DNA of 64,000 nt, taken from the NCBI GenBank assembly GCA_934663595.1, contig CAKUKM010000006.1:1-64000 (forward strand), given 5' to 3'. The position numbers and the translations under genes were made by a program. This document shows, in pieces, positions 32,918-41,900 of this stretch. The notes below the pieces were generated by a model, which saw only the letters and a list, made by a program, of their open reading frames with translations, was not told the DNA's origin and ran no database searches. How positions within the stretch are numbered: the stretch's first letter is position 1; each line of letters opens with the position of its first letter. This DNA is from an uncultured Clostridia bacterium (GTDB taxonomy: Bacteria > Bacillota > Clostridia > Christensenellales > Aristaeellaceae).

Positions 32918-34087
32918 ATGGCCCTTCCCCGCGCGCTGCAGCCGGGAAAGCGCTCCGCGCGCTATGTCGATGCGGCGGACTTCCTGCGCGTGATCTCCAC
33001 GCTTCTGGTCGCCAGCTATCACATCTGGCAGCAATCCTGGATCGATTTGAATATTCGGCTGTTCGGCATGCGCTTCAGCCTGCGCCCGCTGGTCGCGACC
33101 GGCTATCTGGGCGTGGAGCTGCTGCTGTTGCTGAGCGGCTTTTTGCTGTATTTGCCGTATGCAAACGGCCGGGAATCGTCCGCGCGGGAGTTTTACAAAA
33201 AGCGCGCCATCCGCATTCTGCCGAGCTACTGGTTTTGCCTGCTGATCATGCTGTTTGCATTCGCGCTGCCGCAGCATCAATACGCGTCCGGCCGCGCGCT
33301 CGCGAAGGATTTGATCGCGCACGCGACGTTTACGCACAATCTCTTCCCGGAAACCTATTTCGCCACGCCGCTGAACGGCGCGCTGTGGACGCTCGCGGTC
33401 GAGGTGCAGTTCTATCTGCTCGCGCCGCTGATCTGCCGCGTTTTCCGGAAAAGGCCGATTGCGGCATATCTCGGCATGGTGCTGATCGCATTTCTCTACC
33501 GGCGCCTCTACGTGCTGCCGATGGAGGACACGACCTACTATATGAATCGCCTGCCGAATCTGCTGGACGTATATGCAAACGGCATGCTCGCCGCGCACAT
33601 TTACGCGCGCCTTTCGCAAAAAAAGCAGCGGCCGTGGCAGGCGTGGCTGGCGACGGCGCTGTCGATTCTCGCGCTGATCGCGATGGTTCGCCTCGCGCAG
33701 TCGCAGAGCTATATCAGCGGCTATGAGGCGTCGCGGCGCGGCCAAATGGGCATGCGATTTGCGTTTTCCGCAATCGGCGGCGCGTTTCTGGTAACCGGAA
33801 GCCGCGGAATCCGGCTGCTGCGCGGATTGTATTCCAATCGAGTCGTGCGCTTTCTGTCCGCGATTTCGTTCAACTTCTATATCTGGCATCAGGTACTCGC
33901 GCTGAAGCTGAAGGAATGGCGCATTCCGAACTACACGGTTGAAATGCCGCAGCAGAATGCCGGCGCGGCATGGCGCAGCCAGTACACTCTGCTGTGCTTC
34001 CTGTTCGCATTCGCCGCCGCGCTGCTGGCGACGTATCTGATCGAGCGCCCGATTGCAAATCGCCTGAACCGAAAAAGCGAAAAATAG
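32918..34087 (+). CDS. Membrane acyltransferase (OafA/YrhL type)
   Basis: 389 residues with about ten membrane segments. N-terminal YVDAADFLRVISTLLVASYH holds the catalytic R..H pattern of acyltransferase-3 enzymes; GYLGVELLLLLSGFLLYLP is characteristic, and FYKKRAIRILPSYW follows. Such proteins O-acylate cell-surface glycans, peptidoglycan or secreted polysaccharide. Lacks the C-terminal SGNH domain of full OafA. GAGGTG precedes ATG; probably an operon with mntP. Confidence 0.9.
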   Translation: MALPRALQPGKRSARYVDAADFLRVISTLLVASYHIWQQSWIDLNIRLFGMRFSLRPLVATGYLGVELLLLLSGFLLYLPYANGRESSAREFYKKRAIRILPSYWFCLLIMLFAFALPQHQYASGRALAKDLIAHATFTHNLFPETYFATPLNGALWTLAVEVQFYLLAPLICRVFRKRPIAAYLGMVLIAFLYRRLYVLPMEDTTYYMNRLPNLLDVYANGMLAAHIYARLSQKKQRPWQAWLATALSILALIAMVRLAQSQSYISGYEASRRGQMGMRFAFSAIGGAFLVTGSRGIRLLRGLYSNRVVRFLSAISFNFYIWHQVLALKLKEWRIPNYTVEMPQQNAGAAWRSQYTLLCFLFAFAAALLATYLIERPIANRLNRKSEK

Positions 34088-34106
34088 CCGCGCTGCCAAC
34101 GAAAAC

Positions 34107-34135
34107 AGCGCCTCGCCATTGCCGGCGGGGCGCTT
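34107..34135 (+). terminator. Terminator, first of two identical copies
   Basis: AGCGCCTCGCC-ATTGCC-GGCGGGGCGCTT stem after the acyltransferase gene. The same 29 bp recurs at 34397-34425. Confidence 0.7.
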
Positions 34136-34153
34136 CAGCTTGTCGAAAAACCC

Positions 34154-34364
34154 AGGAGAGCTCGAGAGGGCCAAAGCCCTCTCGAATTAGAAATCGAGCT
34201 CAGCGACATGCGCGGTGAGCGCGGGGCTATTTTATCGCAGGGAAATCCCATTTCCCGGAGAGAAAATAGCTACCTTGCAAATCCCGCGCCCGGGGATTTC
34301 GTAAGAAATCCTAGCGGGATTTGGAGGGGGTGGCAGTGGCGGGGGAGCTTGTTCCCCCGTCCAC
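34154..34364 (+). repeat. Dispersed structured repeat E1, copy 2
   Basis: Full-length copy. Hairpins in order: GAGAGGGC/GCCCTCTC, the GCTATTTT...GAAAATAGC stem around GGGAAAT-CCC-ATTTCCC, the outer stem CAAATCCCGC (34278-34287) / GCGGGATTTG (34314-34323) around GGATTTC/GAAATCC, and a final GGGGGA/TTCCCCC. The outer stem differs from copies 1 and 3 at five base pairs yet stays fully paired. No gene lies in this convergent 357-bp gap. Confidence 0.8.
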
Positions 34365-34366
34365 CA

Positions 34367-34395
34367 GCTTGTCAAAAAGACTTTTTTGACAAGCT
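34367..34395. terminator. Bidirectional hairpin AGCTTGTCAAAAA / TTTTTGACAAGCT
   Basis: Near-perfect inverted repeat with A and T runs inside, between E1 copy 2 and the second terminator copy. A shorter TGTCAAAAAG also follows E1 copy 1 on the matching side. Confidence 0.6.
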
Positions 34396-34396
34396 G

Positions 34397-34425
34397 AGCG
34401 CCTCGCCATTGCCGGCGGGGCGCTT
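34397..34425. terminator. Terminator, second identical copy
   Basis: 29-bp duplicate of 34107-34135, 20 bp from the xylB stop. On the minus strand it would end the xylulokinase transcript. The two copies bracket E1 copy 2 as direct repeats. Confidence 0.7.
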
Positions 34426-34444
34426 GCTTTTCATGAATTTACAT

Positions 34445-35974
34445 TTACCAGTCCTTTTCGGCGCTCAGATCGAAGGTCTTCTTCAGCGCCGGATAGAGGG
34501 TGGAATAGATTTCGAACGCGTCGCGATAGGCCTTCTGGTTTTCGCGATTCGGCAGCGTTTCGGTTTCGACGCGGACGATCCCGGTGGCCTCGAGCAGATT
34601 CTTCCAGACGCCCGCGCCCACGCCCGCGACCATCACCGCGCCGTAAGCGCCGCCCTCGCCCGCGGCGGACATCGTATACACCGGCAAATCGAATACGTCG
34701 GCCTGCATTTGCCGCCAGAGCGGAGACGCGCTGCCGCCGCCGGAGGTATACACCTTTTCGCACGGCGCGAACCGCGCGAGAATATCGATCACCTGCTTGA
34801 GCGAGAAGGTCACGCCCTCCATCACCGCGCGGGTCATGTCCGCGCCGGTCGAGCCGAGCGAGAGGCCGTAAAACACGCCGCGCGCATTCGGATCGGGATA
34901 CGGGCACCGCTCGCCGGACAGATACGGCGCAAATACCACGCCGTTTGAGCCGGGCCGGGACTGCGCGGCCTCCGCGTCCATCAGCGCATAGACGTTTTTG
35001 CCCTGCGCGCGCGATTCATTCACCAGATCCCTGCGCAGCGCGTCGCGATACCAGCGATACGCGCCGCCGGACGTGAGCGGGCAGCCGAACGCATGCCAGA
35101 GGCCGGGCGCATTGTTGCAGAACATCTGCATTTCGCCGTTTGGATTTTCATAAAAGCGATCCAGGCCCATCGAAACGTTTCCGGACGTGCCGATGACCAC
35201 GCCGAGAATGCCGGGCTTCACCAGTCCCGCGCCGGTGGTTTGAATCACCGCGTCGCCGCCGCCGAAATACACGTTCAGTCCCTCGGGCAGGCCGGTCTTT
35301 TCGGCCGCCGCGCGCGTGACCGTGCCGGCCAGCTCGATCGATTCATGCGCCTCGGGGAAGATCGCGCGATCCAGTCCCGCCAGCGCAATCAGCTCGTCCG
35401 ACCAGCGGCGATTCCTCGTGTCCATAAAGCCGGTGCCCGCCGCATCGGACATGTCGATGCCCTTTTCGCCGGTCAGCAGGAAGCGGATATAGTCCTTCGG
35501 GCACAGGAAAGTGACCATTTTTTCGAAATTCTCCGGCTCGTTATCGCGCAGCCAGAGGATTTTTCCGCCGGTATAGCCGGTGAGCATGCGGTTGTTCGTC
35601 CGCTTCAGCAGGCCCTCCAGCCCGCCCGCGCGCTCGGTAATCCATTCGCACTGCTTATACACGCGCTGGTCGCACCAGAGCATCGCCGGGCGAATCACGC
35701 AATCGCGCGCGTCCAGCGCCACCAGCCCGTGCATCTGCCCGGACAGCGAAAGGCCGGCCAGGCGCGATCGATCCACCTTCGCGGTGATTTCGCGCAGGCC
35801 GCGTGCCACGCCCTCCCACCAGTCCGCCGGATTCTGCTCCGCCCAGCCGGGCTTCGGCGTGCTCAGCGGGTATTCCTGCGTGGACGACGCCAGCACGCGC
35901 CCGTCCGCATCCGCGATAATGCATTTTGCCCCGGAGGTTCCCACGTCTACGCCCACCAGCAATCTCTTGTCCAT
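34445..35974 (-). CDS. xylB: Xylulokinase
   Basis: 509 residues, FGGY sugar kinase phosphorylating D-xylulose to xylulose 5-phosphate for the pentose phosphate pathway. N-terminal VGVDVGTSGAKCIIAD binds ATP; SLSGQMHGLVALD is the XylB-specific substrate motif; the second half has VVIGTSGNVSM and YTSGGGSASPLWRQMQADV. No xylA or xylose transporter is adjacent. GAGGAAG lies 6 bp before ATG. Promoter at 36001-36030. Assignment to xylulose rather than another ketose is from the MHG motif and length. Confidence 0.92.
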   Translation of the reverse strand: MDKRLLVGVDVGTSGAKCIIADADGRVLASSTQEYPLSTPKPGWAEQNPADWWEGVARGLREITAKVDRSRLAGLSLSGQMHGLVALDARDCVIRPAMLWCDQRVYKQCEWITERAGGLEGLLKRTNNRMLTGYTGGKILWLRDNEPENFEKMVTFLCPKDYIRFLLTGEKGIDMSDAAGTGFMDTRNRRWSDELIALAGLDRAIFPEAHESIELAGTVTRAAAEKTGLPEGLNVYFGGGDAVIQTTGAGLVKPGILGVVIGTSGNVSMGLDRFYENPNGEMQMFCNNAPGLWHAFGCPLTSGGAYRWYRDALRRDLVNESRAQGKNVYALMDAEAAQSRPGSNGVVFAPYLSGERCPYPDPNARGVFYGLSLGSTGADMTRAVMEGVTFSLKQVIDILARFAPCEKVYTSGGGSASPLWRQMQADVFDLPVYTMSAAGEGGAYGAVMVAGVGAGVWKNLLEATGIVRVETETLPNRENQKAYRDAFEIYSTLYPALKKTFDLSAEKDW

Positions 35975-36000
35975 GACGCTTCCTCGATTCGTTTTTTCTT

Positions 36001-36030
36001 ATTTTAACATCGATCGCGCGGGAATGTCAA
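36001..36030 (-). promoter_or_regulatory. Sigma-A promoter of xylB
   Basis: Minus strand TTGACA, 18 bp, TAAAAT, starting directly beside the GNAT gene stop codon. Confidence 0.7.
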
Positions 36031-36558
36031 TCAATATGCGCGCCGCATCACGCGATTTTGCAGATAATTCTGAAACGTTTCACATTCAGCCGGCGTAAGC
36101 GCGCGCGGATAGCTCATCAGCACCAGCGAATGCCCCGCGCAGTCCGCGTGATACGGCGGATGCACATGCGAAAACGGATTCTGCACCAGCCCGCAGCGCT
36201 CGTAAAAGCCGCGCCGGCGGATCGAAATCTCGTCCACGGGCGGATCGATTTCGAGAATCACCGTCTTGCCGCGCGCGCAGAGCCTCTCCAGCGCCCGCGC
36301 GCCGTATCTGCGATTGCGCAGCTCGGGGCAGATGCAGAAGTGCTCGACATAGATAAAATCGTCCGTCTCCCACGCGAGCATCAGGCCCACGAACGCGCCG
36401 TCCTCCTCCAGAAATTCGAAATGGTATTCCGGATCCGCAAAAATGCGCGCCTGCGATTCAGCCTCGCGCCGCTCGTGAAACGGAAAGCTCGCCTCGTACA
36501 GCCGCAGCGCCCGCGGAAGGCGCTCGTCCGCCGCGCTGGTAATGCGCAAAAATTCCAT
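36031..36558 (-). CDS. GNAT-family N-acetyltransferase
   Basis: 175 residues, one GNAT domain. Acetyl-CoA-binding region IYVEHFCICPELRNRRYGARAL fits the Q/RxxGxG/A motif. Substrate unknown. GGAAGG before ATG; the promoter shares its -35 region with that of the divergent glutaminase-like gene. Confidence 0.85.
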   Translation of the reverse strand: MEFLRITSAADERLPRALRLYEASFPFHERREAESQARIFADPEYHFEFLEEDGAFVGLMLAWETDDFIYVEHFCICPELRNRRYGARALERLCARGKTVILEIDPPVDEISIRRRGFYERCGLVQNPFSHVHPPYHADCAGHSLVLMSYPRALTPAECETFQNYLQNRVMRRAY

Positions 36559-36581
36559 ATCCTTCCCCCCTTGATCGCACG

Positions 36582-36632
36582 ATTATACCACAGCCCGCGC
36601 GTATTGTCCAGCCGCGCGTTTTATGCTATAAT
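36582..36632. promoter_or_regulatory. Divergent promoters with overlapping -35 boxes
   Basis: Plus strand TTGTCC (36604-36609), 17 bp, TATAAT (36627-36632) drives the glutaminase-like gene. Minus strand TGGACA (36605-36610), 17 bp, TATAAT (36582-36587) drives the GNAT gene. The -35 boxes overlap in five bases, so only one polymerase can bind at a time. Confidence 0.75.
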
Positions 36633-36662
36633 AGGGCGAAATCCATTCAAAGGAGCTTGACT

Positions 36663-38567
36663 ATGGCACGCATTGATCGCATTCCCTCGATTCCGCTGAT
36701 CTCTTCCGATCCTTATTTTTCCATATGGATGCCCGCCGACGATTTCACGAGCGCCGACACGGTGCACTGGGCCGGATTTGAAAAGCCCGTTCGCGCGTCG
36801 CTTTCCGTAAACGGCGAAACCGCGCGCCTGATCGGCGCGGGCGACACGCCCGCCGCGCAGCTGGACGCCCTTGAGGTGCTGCCGACGCGCACGGTATTTG
36901 CCGAATCCTTTTCGGGCGTAACGGTCGAAACCTGCTTCGCCACGCCCGCGCTGCCGGACGATTTCGATCTGCTGAGCATGCCGGTAACGCTGGCGACGTT
37001 CCGCCTGACCTCCGAATCGGAAAAGGACGTGGCGTTTACGCTCTCGCTCTCCGACAAGCTGTGCTACCACGGAACGGAGCGGCCGCGGCTGTACAAAAAC
37101 GTTCACGCGCTCGCCGGCATGAACGACGCGATGCTCGGCAAAATGCAGCAGACGCCGTTGAATCATTCCGGCGACCTGATTACGATCGACTGGGGCTATC
37201 TGCACCTGATGAGCGCCGCAAACGTCGAGGCGACGGATGACGGCCTGACGCTCTCCTGGAGCGGCCGGCTCGCCGGGAGCGTCGAAATTCGCGCGTTGAT
37301 TGCCTACGACGATATTGCGTCGATCAACTATTTCGGCGTATTCGCAAACGCGTGGTATCGCCGGAACGGCGCGACGATTGCCGATGCGCTCGTCCGCTGC
37401 GCGCGCGATTTTGATTCAATTCTCGCCGCGTGCGAAGCGACCGACCGGCGCGTCGTTGCCGACGCCTCCGCCATCAGCGAGGATTACCGCCTGATCGCGT
37501 GCGCCGCATGGCGGCAGGTCTTCGCCGCGCACAAGCTGATCGCCACGCCGAAGGGCGAAATGGCGCTGCTTTCCAAGGAAAACAATTCCAACGGCTGCAT
37601 CGGCACGGTGGACGTGAGCTATCCCTCCATTCCGATGCTGCTGAAATACTGCCCGGAGCTGGTCAACGCGCTCTGCCGCCCGGTGCTGGAATTCGCCTCG
37701 ATGCCGGTATGGCGCTATGATTTCGCGCCGCACGACGTGGGCCGCTATCCGTATGCGACCGGCCAGGTCTATGCCGCGCGCAGCCGCGCCCAAACGAAGC
37801 CCGGCGAGATCTTCCCGCCGTATTATCTCTATCCCGCCGGCGCAGACGATTATCAGGATCGGCTGCAGATGCCGGTCGAGGAGAGCGCGAACATGCTGAT
37901 CATGCTGGAAACCGCGCGCGAATACGGCGCGGACGCGGCGCTGGCGAATCAGTATCGCAATCTTCTGGACAAATGGGTGCGCTATCTGGTGGAATACGGC
38001 GAGGACCCGGACGAGCAGCTCTGCACCGACGACTTCGCCGGCCATCTCGCGCACAACGTCAACCTCGCAGCGAAGGCGATCGTGGGCGTGGCGTGCTATG
38101 CGCGGCTGGTGAATGATTCCGCATGGATGGCAAAGGCGCGCGAAATGATGCGGCGGCTGCTTTCCAAAATCGGCGCGTCCGGCGACACGCCGCTCACGCT
38201 CGACGGCAGCGGCTGGAGCATGAAATACAATCTGCTGTGGGATCGCGTGCTGAAGCTCGGCCTGGTTCCGGACGAATTCTATGCCAACGAGACGCGCAGC
38301 TATTTAAAGCGCATCAACAAATACGGCCTGCCGCTCGATTCCCGCGAAACCTACACCAAGTCCGACTGGATCTGCTGGTGCGCGGCCATGGCGGACGATG
38401 CGGACGTGCGCGACGCGCTGATTGCGCCGATCGCGAGAATGCTGCGCGAGAGCCATTCGCGCGTGCCGTTCACCGACTGGTACGACACCCGCTCCGGCTC
38501 GTGCGTCCAGTTCCGCGCAAGAAGCGTGCAAGGCGGCCTGTTCGCGCCGATGCTCACGGCAAAATAG
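36663..38567 (+). CDS. Glutaminase A-like / DUF4965 family protein
   Basis: 634 residues, no signal peptide, so cytosolic in contrast with secreted fungal relatives. Family features: N-terminal PLISSDPYFSIWMPADD, central SNGCIGTVDVSYPSIPMLLK, then APHDVGRYPYATGQVY and MPVEESANMLIM, and near the end GLPLDSRETYTKSDWICW. The fold is an (alpha/alpha)6-type toroid related to glycoside hydrolases. Fungal members are called glutaminase, but the bacterial activity is unproved and a glycosidase role is plausible, for example on pentose-containing glycans near xylB. AAAGGAG 7 bp before ATG. Confidence 0.8.
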   Translation: MARIDRIPSIPLISSDPYFSIWMPADDFTSADTVHWAGFEKPVRASLSVNGETARLIGAGDTPAAQLDALEVLPTRTVFAESFSGVTVETCFATPALPDDFDLLSMPVTLATFRLTSESEKDVAFTLSLSDKLCYHGTERPRLYKNVHALAGMNDAMLGKMQQTPLNHSGDLITIDWGYLHLMSAANVEATDDGLTLSWSGRLAGSVEIRALIAYDDIASINYFGVFANAWYRRNGATIADALVRCARDFDSILAACEATDRRVVADASAISEDYRLIACAAWRQVFAAHKLIATPKGEMALLSKENNSNGCIGTVDVSYPSIPMLLKYCPELVNALCRPVLEFASMPVWRYDFAPHDVGRYPYATGQVYAARSRAQTKPGEIFPPYYLYPAGADDYQDRLQMPVEESANMLIMLETAREYGADAALANQYRNLLDKWVRYLVEYGEDPDEQLCTDDFAGHLAHNVNLAAKAIVGVACYARLVNDSAWMAKAREMMRRLLSKIGASGDTPLTLDGSGWSMKYNLLWDRVLKLGLVPDEFYANETRSYLKRINKYGLPLDSRETYTKSDWICWCAAMADDADVRDALIAPIARMLRESHSRVPFTDWYDTRSGSCVQFRARSVQGGLFAPMLTAK

Positions 38568-38597
38568 AGCCATGAGGCGGGAGGTTGACTGATTTAG

Positions 38598-38887
38598 GAT
38601 GTCGCGCGCGATATTCGCGGCGGAAATTCGCTGAGTTGCGATGTTGCGCGCGACGTTCGCGGCAGGGATTGCTGGTTTGCGATGTCGCGCGCGATATTCG
38701 CGGCGGAAATTCGCTGAGTTGCGATGTTGCGCGCGATATTCGCGGCGGGAATTGCTGAATTGCGGTGTTGCGCGCGATGTTCGCAGGGAGAATTCGCTGA
38801 TTTGCGATGTTGCGCGCGATATTCGCGGCGGGAATTGCTGAATTGCGATGTTGCGCGATATTCGCGGCACGAAATTGGTGGATTCGA
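38598..38887. repeat. Minisatellite: seven 41/42-bp units with 83-bp higher order
   Basis: Units start at 38598, 38640, 38681, 38723, 38764, 38806 and 38847, so spacing alternates 42, 41, 42, 41, 42, 41. Odd units carry AATTCGCTGA and even units AATTGCTG, giving an 83-bp dimer repeated three times. Each unit contains the near-palindrome GCGCGCGATATTCGCGG. Units are contiguous with no unique spacers, so it is not CRISPR. No frame is maintained. Confidence 0.85.
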
Positions 38888-38907
38888 GATGTTGTAGACA
38901 TGAAATT

Positions 38908-38942
38908 GGCCCGTTCGCAGGAAATGCTCCTGTGAACGGGCC
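38908..38942. terminator. Bidirectional terminator of the RND gene
   Basis: GGCCCGTTC-CAGGA / TCCTG-GAACGGGCC stem with TTTTCATTT after it on the plus strand and AATTTCAT on the minus strand. Confidence 0.75.
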
Positions 38943-38961
38943 TTTTCATTTAGAAATGCAT

Positions 38962-41900
38962 TCAGGACTGCGCAGAATCGCTCTGCGGCGCGACTCCCGG
39001 CTGCGGATACGGCGGGAACATTCCCGGCTGCATCGCCCCATACGGCGCATAGCCATACGGCATATAGCCGTTCATCGGCGGAACAGGCATGCCACCCTGT
39101 ACGGGATAGCCGCCCTGCGGATTCACTCCCGGCTGGACTGCATAGCCGCTCATCTGCGGGACGTTGCCCGGGTGAATGTCTGCGCCGTTCTGCGCGAGAT
39201 TGCCCGAACTGGGATTCGCCGATGCGGGCATGCCGCCCTGTACGGGATTGCCGCCCTGCGGATTCATTCCCGGCTGAACTGCATAGCCGTTCATCGGCGG
39301 GATGTTGCCCGGTTGGACAGGCGCGCCGCTCTGCGCGGGATTGCCCGAACTGGGATTCACCGACGCGGGCATGCCGTCCTGTACGGGATAGCCGCCCTGC
39401 GGATTCATGCCCGGCTGGACTGCGTAGCCGTTCATCGGCGGGATGTTGCCCGGCTGGACAGCCGCGCCGTTCTGCGCGGGATTGCCCGAACTGGGATTCG
39501 CCGATGCGGGATTGCCGCCTTGTACGGGATAGCCGCCCTGCGGATTCATGCCCGGCTGGACTGCATAGCTGTTCATCGACGGGACGTTGCCCGGCTGGAC
39601 GGGCGCGCCGCTCTGCACGGGATTACCCGGCGCAGGATAGCCGCTCTGCGGATTCATGCCCGGATACGGGTTATAGCCATATGGCATATACCCGTACTGC
39701 GGCGGGTAGCCATACTGCGGAGCATAGCCATAATACGGAACCATCCCCGGCTGCGGATAACCATACGGAACGCCCGGCTGCACCGCGCTCGCATTCGCTT
39801 GCGCAACGTTTGCGTTCACATTCAGCTGCGCGGCGTTTGCATCTGCGTTCGCTTGCGCGGTATTCGCATTCTCTTGCGCGGCATTTACATCTGCATTCGA
39901 CCGCGCCCCATTCGCGTCTGCATTCTTCCGCACACCATTTGCATTTGCATTCTCCTGCGGTGCATTCTTCGGCTCTTCCGGGTTGGCGATCGGGCTTTCC
40001 GGCTGATTGGGCTGCGGCTCGACCTCTTCAGATTCGGTCAGCTTCGCTTCCGGCTCCGGCTTTTTTGTGCCATCCTCCGGCTTCGCTTCCGGATCGGACT
40101 TCTTTTCGCCATCCTCCGGCTTCGCTTCCGGCTCCGACTTCTTTTCGCCGTCCTCCGGCTTCGCTTCCGGCTCCTTCCCGCTCTTCTCCGGATTCTCTTC
40201 GCCTTCCTCCGGGTTGTCGCGGTTCAGGCCCGCGGCTTCGCGGATCATTTCAATTTCGCGCGCCTTCATCTTTTCGCCGTTGACGATATCATACAGCACC
40301 GGCACCACGAACAGCGTCATCAGCGTCGCGTAGGTCAGGCCGCCGATTACGACCACCGCCATCGGCTGCATCATTTCCGCGCCCATGCCGGTGCCGAGCG
40401 CCATGGTGGACATGCCGAGAATCGTGGTCAGCGCCGTCATCAGGATCGGGCGCAGGCGGACTCGGCCGGTTTCAATCAGCGCCTCGCGCTTCGACATGCC
40501 GCCGATGCGCATCTGGTTGACGCTGTCGACGAACACGATGCCGTTATTTACGATTACGCCCGACAGCACCAGGAAGCCGACCATGGCGACGATCGAGAGA
40601 TCCATGCCGGTGATCAGCAGCGCCGCGAGACCGCCGGTGAACGCCAGCGGCAGCGTGAACATGACGATGATCGGCGATTTGAACGACTGGAACTGCGCCA
40701 CCATGATCAGGAAGATCAGCACGATTGCAATGATCAGCACGAACACCAGATCGCTCATGATGCCCGTGACCATCTCGTTCTCGCCCGCGAGCGCGATTTC
40801 ATAGCCGTCCGGGGCTGCGTATTCGTTCAGCTTCTTCTCCAGCTCGTCGCTGACATGGTTCGCCGCGTATCCCTCGGCCACATTGAAGCTCACCGTGACC
40901 ACGCGCTGCTGATTCTCGCGCGAAATGCTGGTGAAGCTCTCGCTTTCCTTTACGGTCGCGATATCGCCGACGCGCACCATTTCGCTCTTCTCGCCGAGCG
41001 TGGCCTCCATTTCGAGATCCTCAAGGTCGTCCGGCGTAATGCCCGAATTGCGGCCGTCGAGCACGTAAATCGAAAGGTTCTTTCCATCGAGCGTCGCCTG
41101 CGTGATTTCGGTCTTGCCCGCCAGCTTCGTGGCCAGAAACTGAATCACCTGGCCGACGGTCAGGCCCTTGTCGATGGCCTTTTCCTTGTCCACCGCAATG
41201 CGCATTTCCGGAACCGACGCCTCCAGGCCGTCGCTCACGTCCGTCGCGCCGTCGATCGAGCGCACGATTTCCGCGACGTCCGCCGCGATTGCGCGCAGCG
41301 TGTCCATATCGTCGCCGCTCACCTTTACGGAGATGCCCGTTCCGGTCAGCATGGAGATGTCCATCGTGCTGGTCTGAACGGAGAGGTTCAGGTTCATGTC
41401 CTCCGAAACGGCGCGGATGTCGCGCGCGATGTCCACATTGCTGCGCCCCGCGTCGGAATCCACGATGATGTAATAGGAAAGCGTGCTTCCGCTGCCTCCG
41501 GACAGCATGCTCATCGTGCCGCCAGAATTCAGGCCCACCGTCTGAACGCCGCGGATATCGCCGATGCGATTCATCAGCTCAACCGCCTGTGCGCGCTGCT
41601 CGGCCTCGTCCTGCTGATCGTCCAGCGCGAGCGACGCGGTCATCTGCGTGGAATTGACCTCGGGCATGAACGACATGCCCATCTTCGGCACCTGCAGCAC
41701 CGTGACCGCCAGCAGCGCGACCGCCGCCAGCAGCACCAGCGGCTTAAACCGCAGCGCGCCCTTCAGCAGGCGGGTATATCCGCGCTGAATCGCGCCGAAC
41801 ACCGGCTGTTTGCGCACCTTCTTCTGGCGCTTGAGCAGCGCCGCCGCCATGGACGGAACCAGCGTCATCGCCACGATCAGGCTCGCCAGCAGCGAATACG

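Noticed and set aside
34107..34425. Insertion sequence with terminal direct repeats
   Set aside because: No transposase, and the direct repeats are functional-looking terminators; kept only as a finding about E1.
38598..38887. CRISPR array
   Set aside because: Units are contiguous and nearly identical over their whole length; there are no unique spacers and no cas genes.
38554..38949. Repetitive Arg/Ala/Asn protein encoded by the minisatellite
   Set aside because: Units of 41 and 42 bp change frame each time, and no ribosome site precedes the frame; it runs through a terminator.
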